Below, piece after piece: positions 36,490-47,178 of a stretch of DNA of 64,000 nucleotides (its first letter is position 1; each line of letters begins with the position of its first letter). The stretch is taken from positions 62,001 to 126,000 of the forward strand of contig VXAZ01000462.1 of the NCBI GenBank assembly GCA_013399875.1. The letters run 5' to 3'. The notes under the pieces were generated by a model. It was given only the letters and a program-made list of their open reading frames with translations, did not search any database and was not told the origin of the DNA. Source of the DNA: Gymnorhina tibicen. Lineage: Eukaryota > Chordata > Aves > Passeriformes > Artamidae. The position numbers and the translations under genes were made by a program.

Positions 36490-36920
36490 AAAAGCAGTCT
36501 AATCTGAGCTCCTCGAAATCTTGTCAGTTTGTCTCATTGTGCTCTTTATTTGGGAACAGACTTTTGGAGAAGGAGGGTCTGCATTCAAGGCATGCTCACC
36601 AGTAAAGGTGCAATTGGCACAAATATAGACAATTTGAACTGCTTTTCTGAACAAACGCTGGGTGTGGCAAGTGGCAGTGTTGCTGGCAGTGATAAAAGAG
36701 CAGAGTGGAAATGAAATTGCTGTTAGCATTCTCTCCATCTGGGGCATCACCTTACTTCTCACTATCATTTCCCCCAGACATTTCCCTCCAGGAGAGCTAG
36801 AAGTTAGCAATAAGGAAGCAATCGCCATAGGTTTCTGTGCACCTTCTGTCCATCTCCACTGATGGGAAAGCAACTTGTCTCCGCAAGCTCTAATAGTCAT
36901 GAATGCGTATTAGCAGCCGC
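36490..36920. other. Balanced-composition block, candidate conserved non-coding element
   Basis: The block is open on the minus strand for 133 codons (36499-36900) and on the + strand for 61 and 66 codons, so the openness reflects few stop triplets rather than one gene. No domain is visible in any frame. The right end (AGTCATGAATGCGTATTAGC) and the lower A+T level resemble vertebrate conserved non-coding sequence. This is inference only, and a genome alignment would decide it. Confidence 0.2.
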
Positions 36921-37775
36921 TATACCAAAAATATCTTCAGAAACAGAGTTGGAGAGTAAAGCAAAATGATGCTGATAAAAAAACTTGAAAAATGGTATCC
37001 CTTGTTATACTTTGAATGTTAATTAGTGATGATAAACTCTGTATTGACTTAATCTGTGTAATGTTGAATATCTATCTAATTTGTTCATTAACAGTGAGGA
37101 TTAAAAATTTGCTAGTGCCCAAAATCAAAGAGAAAATATCCTGTTTGGGGTTTTTGCTTATTCCCTTTGGTTGCATTTGCTATATGTGAAGGATCAATTA
37201 ATGTGAACAAAAAAATGTCTGTAGGTTAAAAAGCTGCTTGTTTTTTCTCAGTACAACATGATATGTTTCTGCTGCGAACAGTGATGTAGAGCTCAAGGTC
37301 AAAGTCACTTCTGTGTTGTGTAAGGTAATTCTTGTTTGTGGGTTCACGGAACCATATTGGCCTTCTGGAATAAAAGATACCTTGAAGTGGGGTAAGCAGT
37401 CAATTGTAATTCCTCTGTAACAGAGAAAGGCAAACCAAAAAACACCACCCCCCCAAAACTCTATCAAGATCTATGCTACCAGCCTTATTCTAAGTTATAG
37501 AAAATGAAAATGGGATAAGAAAAAAAAACCAAAACAACAAGAATGTGAGAAGGAAGAATATTGCAAAGAATATGGATTTTCAGGCAAGTGAAAATAAGCT
37601 TGGCAGCCTTTGTTCATGGTCATGTTCTGATCTGGAGTTTTTCAAAAACCTGCAGTAAGGATTTTCTTAAATCTTGAGAAGCAGTGTATGCAACTAGGAA
37701 TAATTTTCTATTTCTAGGAAAGAAAACATTTTTGTTCTCCACATTTTTCATGGAGATTTGATACTATTTTTACAA

Positions 37776-37801
37776 AATAAATATTATCGATAATATTTAT
37801 T
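37776..37801. repeat. Perfect 26-bp AT palindrome
   Basis: Arms AATAAATATTAT and ATAATATTTATT meet at a central CG. It is followed by further TA-rich near-palindromic sequence and two copies of CATTTAATAT (37831-37853). No surrounding element structure was found. Confidence 0.85.
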
Positions 37802-38290
37802 ATAATATAAGTATTATAAAAATAATTTTTTCATTTAATATTTCATTTAATATCTGATGTCCTGGTTTTTTTACTTACATTAGAAAATAGAGCACACTGG
37901 TTTTGTGTTTAACTTTTTTTCCTTGCTATTTTCAATATTTCTGAAGGATATGAAGCTTAAAAAGATGCAAATTATGAGCTCGAAAGTGGAAAAAAGTAGC
38001 TGAAAAGGGAAGAAAAGAATTTGAACCTACAGTTTATTGAATTTGTAGCTGGAAAAGGTTGGAGGTTTCAAAAGAAAATTGATTTTAGAAGATTTAAAAC
38101 GATAAAATATTTTCTAAGAAAGTTATAAATTCTTTTAAAAATGTTTAGCCTAAGCTGCCTTTATGTTTTCTTGGCATTGGTAGACCACTTTAATTTTGAA
38201 CTATTCTCAGTAATGTAATGTAAAACTTATTCTCCCTCCTAAGAACCACATGAAGTTCCTATATTGCTTAATTCTCCCAAAAGAGAAGAA

Positions 38291-38334
38291 CATAAAATCA
38301 CAGAATCAGAGTCACAGAATCATTGAGGTTGGAA
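38291..38334 (-). mobile_element. CR1 3' tip, about 44 bp
   Basis: ATAAAATCACAGAATC through CATTGAGGTTGGAAAC is the tail and first bases of a minus-strand CR1. It breaks off at once and is followed directly by the 300-bp dispersed unit. It may be the 3' end used for priming when the whole composite was copied into this site. Confidence 0.75.
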
Positions 38335-38627
38335 ACTTAATTTGTTCTTTTAGAAAATAAGCAGAAAAGGCACAAGACATGCATTTCTTGGAATTTTGGG
38401 AAACACACTAGCAACAAGTTATTAGTGAAAGAGGGTTTCTGTGTATACAAGAGCTTTTGGGCTCTAATTCTCATAAAGTTATTTATACTTACATGAAATT
38501 AATATTTAGCCACAGTGATTTTGCTCAATTAGCCCAAAAATATGAATTCTTTAATTGTAGCGGAAAAAGGTCTCTAAATTGCGGTCTTTCATAAGTTTCA
38601 CAGAGAATCTTGTCCTGGTTTATTATC
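38335..38627 (-). repeat. Dispersed ~300-bp unit, copy B (joined to CR1)
   Basis: This is homologous to 9479-9778 along its whole length, in the same orientation relative to an adjoining CR1. The CR1 junction (TGTCCTGGTTTATTATCAT then CR1 tail) aligns with copy A without a gap. Copy B differs in being followed, on the side away from the CR1 body, by a 44-bp CR1 tip that copy A lacks. The level of divergence suggests an old event. Confidence 0.75.
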
Positions 38628-38815
38628 ATAGAATCAGAGAATCATAGAACCACAGAATAACAAAATTGTTTAGGTTAGAAAAGGCTTGGGAGATCATTGA
38701 GTTCAACCTTTGACCGATCACCATCATGTCAACTAGACCCTGGCATTAAGTGCCGTGTCAGTTCATTTCTTGCACACCTTCGCAATGGTGGCTCACCCAC
38801 TGTCCTGTTCCAATT
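38628..38815 (-). mobile_element. CR1 LINE, 3' end fragment
   Basis: The tail AGAATCAGAGAATCATAGAA leads into AATTGTTTAGGTTAGAAAAGG and the 3' part of the same CR1 subfamily as at 9779, with CAACCTTTGACC, ACCCTGGCATTAAGTGCC and CAATGGTGGCTC...CCTGTTCCAAT. It is strongly 5'-truncated near 38815. Confidence 0.88.
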
Positions 38816-40202
38816 CCAAAGTTCCAAAGTCATGGGTTTTTTCTTTGGTATATTCTTTCCTGCTTCCTGATTTTTATTATTCTGGTGACAAAATCTTCAA
38901 AAGGCTTACTCCCCTTTAATTGGAAATTGAATTATCTATCTGGTTGTAATTTTTTTTTTTTTGGTTGAAATCTTAGAGGAAGTGCTGTGTGATATTCAGG
39001 CTGCCCTCAGAAACATAGCTGTAAAGACATTTTAAATAGTCTTTGGTTGTGATAGAAGAGGACAGGGAGTTGATCAAAGCACACATAAGTGGTTACCTTC
39101 ACCCCCTCTTGAACTACAGAACACATAATTTTATCTGTTACTGCTGTTTTTAATGAATCCCTCCCATGGAAAGGAAACCAAATAAACACTTTGTTTTGTG
39201 TTCCTGCATCCATTTATCTTAATGAATGGAAGTATAAAACACGGGGAGAGGGTAAAGAAATAGGAACAGCTATGGTCTGGCTAAAGTAGTTTTGTGTGCG
39301 GTAAAGACATGCATGAATTGCTGCAAAATACTGATGGGTGCTTCTTTCTGGAAGCCCTGACTTCCCTAGCATTTTTAAAAATGTTGTTCTGGACAAATTG
39401 TACCTGAAAATTTTGGGACATTTCCTAAATTAAAACTGGAAAACGTAATCAGATAATTTGTATACCCCAGACTAGGAGAAAGCTAGGATGTACAAAGACA
39501 TAGATTAACACTGGCCTGATTGTACTGCACAATTAATTGATTCATGTTTTATTATTTTATGCATTTATATCATAGGCTGATTATTAAAGACTATACAGTG
39601 AATCCTCAAAAACTAATCTTCCAAAGAATCTCTGCTGAAAAATTAAAAAAATACAAAAATATAGCATATATTGCATTAAATATCCTGACAATTTTAGCAG
39701 AATATCACTTTCACTGGTCAGTATTAAATTTTTGTAGAGTTGCATCCAGATTTTTTTCTCATCACCACTTCCAGCATACTAACTCTATGATTATTTTGTT
39801 TGAACTCAGATTTTTCTTTTCCTGAACAAAAAGCACAGATTGCTGGCACTGTTTTTGGCATATTCTGTCACAACAGTTTGGAACTATTTGGATCAGGGGA
39901 CAAAAGGAACTGGGAATTCTTTCATGGATATTGCTTTTACTAAGGTTTAACTACCTCTTCCATTATTAAAGGGGACTGCAGTTCTTCTGATCTTTCAGAA
40001 CTCTTTTGGGAACTCTTACAAAAAACAGAGTTATTTCTGAATATTGAAAGACATATGTTGTTTCCCCACTTCCAGTCAAATGACAGGTTTGCACTTGTCC
40101 TGTGATCTTCTAACAAGGATAAAGCAATTCCATTATTTTCATGACTCATGGGTATTTAAAAGACATTGTACAGCTATACAAACCTCGTTGTGTAGTTGCA
40201 GG
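38816..40202. other. Unique AT-rich stretch
   Basis: No gene, RNA gene or repeat family is recognised. A poly-T run lies near 38950. Confidence 0.55.
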
Positions 40203-40590
40203 TAGAATCACAGACTCACAGAATTGTAGAATCATAGAATAGGTTGGATTGAAAGAGATCTTAGATCATCTAGTCATTTCCCTGTTGCTGTAGACATGGA
40301 CATCATTCACTATTCACATCAGGATGCTCAAAGCCCCATTCAACCTGAGCTTGAATTTTTCAGTGAAGTTGTACAGTCTTTTTATCCATCAATACACTCA
40401 AGTCCTTCTCTACTCTCAACCCCTTCATCTCCCAGCCTATATTGATGTTGGGGATTGCTCTGACTCATCTGCAGGACCTTGCTCTTGGCCTTGTTACACT
40501 TGATGAGGTTTTATGGGACCACTCCTCAAGACTGTCAAGGTCCCTCTGCATGTCATCTCTTCCCTCATGTCTATCAAACTTTGATGTACT
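40203..40590 (-). mobile_element. CR1 LINE with internal deletion
   Basis: The tail (TAGAATCACAGACTCACAG, TAGAATCATAGAATAGG) and 3' UTR (GGTTGGATTGAAAGAGATC) run to about 40350. The element then jumps to an ORF2 part several hundred bases further in (ACTCAAGTCCTTCTCTACTC, CCAGCCTATATTGATGTTGG, CTGCAGGACCTTGCTCTTGG). The jump marks an internal deletion. It ends near 40590, before the polymerase motif. Confidence 0.88.
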
Positions 40591-42162
40591 GAGTACTAAA
40601 GCTATTTTTAAAAATTGTTTTTCAACACTGTGAAAGAGGAATTCTGAACTTAGAACAGTACAGGATATTATCAGAAAATGCAGTGTCATCAGTTAGTACC
40701 ATATTTTTTAAGGGCTTCCAAAATGACAATTACTGTATCTAGAAAGGTATCCTTTTCCAAATAAGATGGCATTTGACTGATGAAATTAATATTCAAGTAT
40801 ACAGCTATTTAAAAGGCAGGGAGGTACATGTGGGAACAATGGTCAAGGAGGCTCTGTTTGTCAGTCTGTAGTTTTATTGGCTCAAATTTTCCATGGCTGT
40901 TTCCTCCAATCAGTCATCAGAGATTTACTACAGCAGAACAAAACACAAACCAAAATACACCTATCTACTTTATCAAGATGACAAGGGCGTTCAAAAATGC
41001 CCCAATGATTGAGGACATTCCTTACTGTGGGACCATAAGGTCAACTTTGTTACACTTAAAACTTTGATGTCATCAAGATATTCCATATCCTTACACCAAC
41101 AAAACAAAAATCTAGTAGAAATATATGCAAAAGCCATGACTTCATACACTTCTATGTGATAACCTAGTATGCTGAAGCTCACTAGGGACAGAAGTAGGGT
41201 TGCTTATTTTGAATGTAAAATTTTCCTGATGCTGTGTCTCTCGTGTTATTTTCCCTCTAAATCACCCTACAGTGATAAATCTGGCTGTTTAAGGTGTCTC
41301 TTTGGCAGGCTGTCCTTTGATTAGGCAATTTATCTTTAAGATGCCCAAAAAAAGATGTTCTCCATGAACAATAGTTGACAGTTAGGTACTTGTACTGTGA
41401 ATGCTATATTGTACTGACTAGGTAATATACAGAGAGAGTGAGATCAGCCAACACAAATGCTTCTTAATAAATGGCCATACTCTGTACCAACAATATATAG
41501 CCATTACTATACAGGGGAAAAGATGCTGCAGGATCAGGAAAATATGGACACAATATATTTCATATTAAGTAAGATTTATCAAGGTATTCTTCTGCAAAGC
41601 ATGGTTTGTGTTACACAACACGCCCTATGGAGATCTAGAGATTGGAAAAAACAAGATGGATGCTGATTATTTTATAAACCATGTCAAACAAGTGGTGTGC
41701 AGTTATGTGTGAACAAAAGTAGCTATAATGAAGTGGTCCAGGTTTAAATTAAAGCCATATGAAGTATTAGTTAAAAAATTTAAAACACTGACAGACTTAA
41801 CTGTGTTTTCTCAGATGCCTCAGAAATGTCATATAAAACTTGATACACTAGTGGTGAATTACTAGTCCTGAATTTCAGCCAATATTTCAATACAGCTTTT
41901 CATAGGAAATTTGATTTGTAGCTTACATTGTTGGCTTTTATTCTAATGTAGATGTTATACAGTTTTCCTGTACAATGCTCCAGTATCTCTGCCCATATCT
42001 ACTGCTAAAGAGGATCATAACAGGAAATCTTGGTCAAAAGAAGCAAATAAGTAAGTAAAATCTAAACTTGTCGTTATTATATAGATGACTGTTCTTGAAA
42101 TTCTGCTAAAGTGAAAATGTCATTTTACAAAACATAATAAAGTTAAAAGTGAATTTTATCCA
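40591..42162. other. Unique AT-rich stretch
   Basis: No gene or repeat family is recognised. Open frames are short and without motif. Confidence 0.55.
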
Positions 42163-43293
42163 CAGATTCTCTGGGCAACCTGTTCCAGTGTCTAAAAAAG
42201 CTCTAAAAAAAATTTCTTCCGTATGACCAATCTAAATCTAGTCTCTTTCAGTTTAAAACCATTGCCACTTGTGTCACTTTAAGGCCATCTAAAAAAAGTC
42301 TTTCTCTGTCTTCCTTATAAGCCTCTTTTTTTGAACTGAAAGGTCATAATCAAGATTCCTTGGAGCCTTCTCTTCTCAGGTGGAGCAACCTGAAATCTCT
42401 CCAACTTTCTTCATAGGAGAAGTATTCCAGCCCTTTCTGTTGTTGCATTGGATGAAGATTTACAGGACCACTCCTCAAGACTGTCAACATCCCTCTGTAT
42501 GTCAGCCCTTCCCTCAATGTCTATCAGCTGCACTGCTCAGCTTGGTGTCACCTGAAAAATTGCTGAGTGCGCTCAATCCCACTGTCCATGTCATCAATAA
42601 AGACATTGAACAGCCCTATACTGACCCCTGAGGTACACCATATGTCACTGATCTTCATTTGGACATTGAGCCATTGACTACAGCTCTTTGCATGTGGCCA
42701 ATCCAAATTATTCCATATGCATCAAATATTCTGTCCACTGAGCACTTACCTCAATGATTTAGTGACAAGCATGTTGTGTGGGACCGTGTCAAGTGCCTTG
42801 CAGAAGTCAAGACAGATGACATCAGTTGCTTTTTTCTTATCTGCCAATGCAGCCACTCCATTGCAGGAGGCCACCAACTTAGCCAGGCACAATTTGCCCT
42901 TTGTGAAGGGCATCATGTTGGATGTTTCTAATCACCTCGCTGTCATTCATATGGCTTGACATGTGTTCCAGAAAGATCTTTATCGTGATCTTACTGGTCA
43001 GAGAGGAGAGGATGACCGGTTGGTAATCCACAGCATCTTTGTTTCCAGCCTTTTTAAAAATGGGAGTAACATCTCCTTTTTTTAGTCACCATGTGTAGTG
43101 GCATGACTTTTCAAGTATTGTGGAGAGTGGCTTGACAACCACACCACACAGTTTGCTCAGAACTCTGGGATGCATCTTGTCAGGTCGCATGAATTCATAC
43201 ATGTTCAGTTTCCTCAGATGGTCTCAAACCTGATTTTCTCCTACTAAAATGGGACATCATTCTCCCAAGCCCTGTCTTGAGGTTCAGGAGCTT
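42163..43293 (-). mobile_element. CR1 LINE, longest ORF2 remnant in the window
   Basis: This minus-strand CR1 lacks its extreme 3' tail. It begins at the ATTCTCTGGGCAACCTGTTC point and carries the C-terminal region. An internal deletion near 42440 is followed by most of the polymerase domain in decayed form (CACTGTCCATGTCATCAATA, GACATTGAGCCATTGACTAC, TTAAAAATGGGAGTAACATC, ATGCATCTTGTCAGGTCGCA). It fades near 43293. The copy gives the best view of the CR1 family here but is far from coding. Confidence 0.92.
42500..43250 (-). pseudogene. Decayed CR1 reverse-transcriptase domain
   Basis: This is the polymerase part of the CR1 above. At 42547-42558 the catalytic motif reads F-S-G-D instead of the CR1 F-A-D-D, so the first of the two catalytic aspartates is lost. 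The T-K-L that follows is still legible. Several frameshifts and stops separate the remaining blocks. A + strand frame of 80 codons at 42717-42959 is only the antisense shadow of this region. Confidence 0.8.
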
Positions 43294-43971
43294 GAAGGGT
43301 GTTTGGAGAGAGATTACAATGGATTTTAAACCTTTAGGCCTTGTGCATTTTTTGCACCAATCATGAATGGGCCATGAAATATTCACAAAACATTTATGGC
43401 AACAGACTGGGTTTCATATTAAAACTGCAGTACCTTTCTGCAGCAACTGCTGGAGGTTTCCAACTTATGTGGAAATACAGTGCTGATATATAATGGTTTG
43501 GTTTTGACCCTGCCTTTCCATTTATCTCTAGGACAAATGGCCTTTTTTTGGAAGCTTGTAGATATTTAGTAATAAATTGTGGGACAGTTTTTAGACTTTA
43601 AGCTGGTTTATCAGCAGACCAAGGAAGAAACCTTGAATATGTAAGCTGACTATGATAAACAGACTTAGTTTTATTCCCTGGTGCATTATTTTCAAGTGTT
43701 AGCAAGACACTGAGGTTTTTTTTTCTTTTTCAAGCCATACCTACTGTTTGCTATTATCATACCATGCTCTGAAGTTATAGACTATACACTACATTCTTCT
43801 TTATGGAAGATGATAACTGTCATTAATTCTCATGTCGCACCAATATTAACTTCAGAATATGAAAACAAAAAGTTGCATTTCCAAAGAAGTGCATGTCATG
43901 TATGAATTTAGTGTTACTCAGAGAACTGGAGTTGTATTTTTTATTAATAAATTATTGAATATAATAACAAC
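43294..43971. other. Unique stretch
   Basis: No gene or repeat family is recognised between the CR1 and the LTR that starts at 43972. Confidence 0.5.
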
Positions 43972-45066
43972 TGTATTGGGTTTGCATGGCAAGGTTTTGA
44001 TAGCAGAGGGGAAGGATGACAGGGGTGGCTTCTGTGAAAAGTTGCCAGAAACTCAAACAAAGCCAGTGCTAGCCATCTCCAAGAAGGACCCACCTCTGAC
44101 CAGTAGTGGTAGTAGCATTTCTGGCATAGTTTATACGAGAGAAAAAATTCTTATCAGAAAGTAGTTGAGGGCAGAGATTTTACGAGTGAGAATATGTGAG
44201 AGAAACAGTTCTGCAGGCACCAGTGTCAGCGCAGAAGGAGGGGGAGGAGGTTCTCTAGGTGCCAAAGCAGAGATTCCCCTGCAGCCCATGGCAAAGACCA
44301 TGGTGAGTTACACTGGCCCACTGGAGGGGAGCTCATGGAGGTTCCTGGGGAAGCAGGTGAATGTGCCCAAAGGAGGCTGTGATACCATGAGAAGTTCATG
44401 CTGGAATAGGCTCCTGGCAGGGCCTGTGACCCTGTTGTGGAGAAAGGAGCCCATTCTAGAGTAGGTATGCTGACAGGGCTTGCCCTAGGCAGTCCTACAG
44501 GAACAGGTTGCTCCAGGGGACCCATGCTAGAGCAACCTGCTCCTGTAGAACTGCACTCTGTGAAAGGGACCAACACTGGAGTAGCTCATAAGGAACTGCA
44601 GACTGTAGGAAGGACTTGCATTGCAGAAGTCTTTGCAGTAATGTCTCCTGTGGGAGAGACCCCACTCTGGAGCAGGGGTCTCTCTGAGGATGAATGAGTG
44701 GCAGAAACAGTGATGCGTGATGAACTGACCACAACACCATTCCCCATCTCTCTGCACCACTGAGGGGAAGAACATAGAGAATCAGGAATAAATTTAAGCC
44801 CAGAAACAAGGGAGGGGTGGTGGGAAAGTGCTTATAAGTATTATTTTACTTCTGTTCTATTCCCATTTGTTTGATAATAAATTCAATTAATTTCCCCAAG
44901 TTGGTTTTTTTTAGCCCATGTCAGTAATCAGTGAGTGAGCTTTCCCTGCCTTTATCCCAACCCATGAGCCTTTCACTATATTTTTTCTCCTGTGTCCAAT
45001 TGAGGACAGGAATGTTAGTGCGGCTTTGCTGGGTACATGGCACCCAGCCAAGGTCAAACCACCACA
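43972..45066 (+). mobile_element. Long (1.1 kb) + strand solo LTR
   Basis: This runs from TGTATTGGGTTTGCATGGCA to AAACCACCACA with TG...CA ends. A GATAATAAATTCAATTAATT polyadenylation region near 44873 and the U5-like CCCAAGTTGG...CAATTGAGGACAGGAATG give + orientation. The flanks ACAAC (43967-43971) and ACAGC (45067-45071) differ at one base, consistent with an aged 5-bp target duplication. The interrupted LTR at 28880-30031 belongs to the same family. Open frames of 82 to 116 codons on both strands come from its internal repeats and are not taken as genes. Confidence 0.85.
44440..44680 (+). repeat. Tandem repeats of about 45-60 bp inside the LTR
   Basis: Units share a CCCA-N-CT-GAG-AG-like core: CCCATTCTAGAGTAGG, CCCATGCTAGAGCAACC, CCAACACTGGAGTAGC and CCCCACTCTGGAGCAGG. 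Intervening segments carry CTG(T/C)AG and GTGG/GTAGGA phrases. The repeats explain the unusual length of the LTR and the paired open frames. Confidence 0.75.
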
Positions 45067-47097
45067 ACAGCTCAAATATCTGAGGTACTGTACTTATATT
45101 CTGACTTGTAATTTAAAACATGCTGTTATATAAGCATTAGTGTTTTTTCAGAAAAGTATCAGACAGCATGTCATTAGAATACGATGATATTCAATTGTTC
45201 TGGTATATTGTAATTCTGAATATATGGCTCTGCATCTTCTGTAATTTTGGCACAGCATAATCCTTAATATTAATGGAATTAATGTTTATTGTACAGCAAC
45301 TATTTTAGAAGGAATGCTGAGGTTCTTATTGCCTAGTAGCTACATGGCAATATCAAGCAACTAAGAGCCTGTATGTGGATCTCCTTTGTACCTACCTCTG
45401 GCTTTCCTAACGTATAGCTGGCACTGCTGCACCAAAGAAGAACCATTAAGCAAAGCTGACAGGAGTCAAGAGGAAAAAAAGAAAGGATGATATTGAGGAG
45501 AGAATGACCTCCTTGTAAGAACTTGATTCTTTTTAGCGTCTTCCTCTAATAATGTGTGTCTCAGACAGCTTGTTGGAGAGCTCTAAATGGTATTGTAAAC
45601 TGGCATAGTCTTAGAGAGAAAAATTACTCCTTTATCTGTGGCCAGACAACAGTCTGTATATTAATGCATTTTCGTTGTCTTCACTAAGATAAGCTCTATT
45701 TTCCAATGTCCATTCTCCATGATTTCAAAATCATCAGATAAAAAAAATACATGCCAAAACATAAACCCCCATATATTTTAAAATTTTGAGCTGATTCACA
45801 AAGAGAAAGCCAGACACCTTATAGCAGCATTTACCACTATGACTACACAGTCTTCTTCTTTCTCAGTATATTTTTCCCTCTGAATACTTCAACTTTCTAC
45901 CCTGAAATTCAAACTGCATCATGCCTTTGGTTGTTAGATCCCAGAGCAATTGTGTATTTCACTCCCACTTTGGCCTTTGATAGAGGTGTCTTCCAACAGC
46001 ATCATGCCATTGCTGATCAATTTAGAGAGACTCATAAGAGAAGACTACAAAAATTTCACAGGATTGGGACCCAGCCTGTAGCACTCACTCCCACAGATGC
46101 TGAGAATTCCCACAGGCTTGGCGTTTTTCAAAACTAAATATAAAACATATTTTTATTTAGCTTTCCCCTGATAAGGTATTTTCACTGAAAGACAGGCGTA
46201 CAGCCTTTCTCTCTACCTGGTGTACAGATATTTGTACACCAGCACCTCCTTCCTTCACCCTCTTCAATTAAAAAATGAAACCATAAAAAAAATAAAACAC
46301 CACCGACAATGCCAACAAAACTAACAACACAAAAATAAACAAAAAAAAGGAAAGGAAAACCCAAAAAAAAACCCCCACCCACAACCAAATACCCCCCCCA
46401 ATTAATTAAACTACATCTGTCACACAGTAAGAATGGGAGAGGAGAAGAATAACCAGGATGTCTGCAGTTTCTTCTATTTTTAAATACCCCAGAGGCACTT
46501 TGATTCTATGGTGATGAGGCTATATATGTATCTAGATAGTTAATTCCTTAGTCCTCTAAGGGAGTCACTGAAAAATAAATGTTGATATATAATTGACTCA
46601 TAGACATATTGCCTCTGGCAATATGCTATAGAAATGGCATCATGAGATCGAGGGAAACAGATCACAGATTTTAGTAACTGACACTTCACATTTTGTAAGT
46701 TTATCCCTATATATTTCAAATGTTAATTGGGATTATAAACCTTTCTACATTTGCATGAGGTTGGGCTTTATCTCCTTGACAGTAACCTAGTATTATATTT
46801 TAAACTTACAGAATTAAAATTACTAATATCAGCATGAGTTGGAATAGTAAAATTACATGTTAATTGTAAATTCACAATTAAAACCGACACTTGCTCTGAC
46901 ATGTGACTGCATGAACATTGTGGTGGCAAAATGCTAGCAGTGCTTTTTTGACGCTGCATATGTAATTAGGAAAAAATTTCTACCTCCTGTCAGGGTTTTC
47001 TGTCTAACTGTAGGGTATATTTTCCATCTCTTTTGTTAATATTACATTTCTAAGGGTGTTTTATTGATCCAACCAATAACAAACAGTATTCTGAAAT
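45067..47097. other. Unique stretch with A/C-rich low-complexity tract
   Basis: No gene is recognised. From 46267 to 46400 the + strand is almost only A and C, passing from A-rich to C-rich (AAACCC, CCCCCAC, CCCCCCCC). It looks like simple-sequence expansion rather than a gene. A 68-codon minus frame over it is a composition artefact. Confidence 0.6.
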
Positions 47098-47178
47098 TAA
47101 GGGGAAAGGAAATGGTTAGTGNNNNNNNNNNNNNNNNNNNNNNNNNNNNNNNNNTAAGGGGAAAGGAAATGGTTAGTG
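47098..47178. other. Assembly gap (33 N) with the same 24 bp on both sides
   Basis: N bases fill 47122-47154. The 24 bases before the gap (47098-47121, TAAGGGGAAAGG...GTTAGTG) are repeated exactly just after it (47155-47178). This is the pattern left when two contig ends that overlap are scaffolded with a nominal gap, so the true gap is probably negative and no sequence is missing. Confidence 0.9.

Larger units (their letters stand above)
34533..38290. other. Unique AT-rich stretch
   Basis: No gene or repeat family is recognised. The block at 36490-36920 is more balanced in base composition and carries the longest open frame of the window; it is listed separately. A 26-bp palindrome is at 37776-37801. 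Other open frames are short. Confidence 0.5.

Noticed and set aside
44226..44809. Overlapping 82 to 116-codon frames on both strands
   Set aside because: They lie wholly inside an LTR with tandem repeats, which creates paired open frames.
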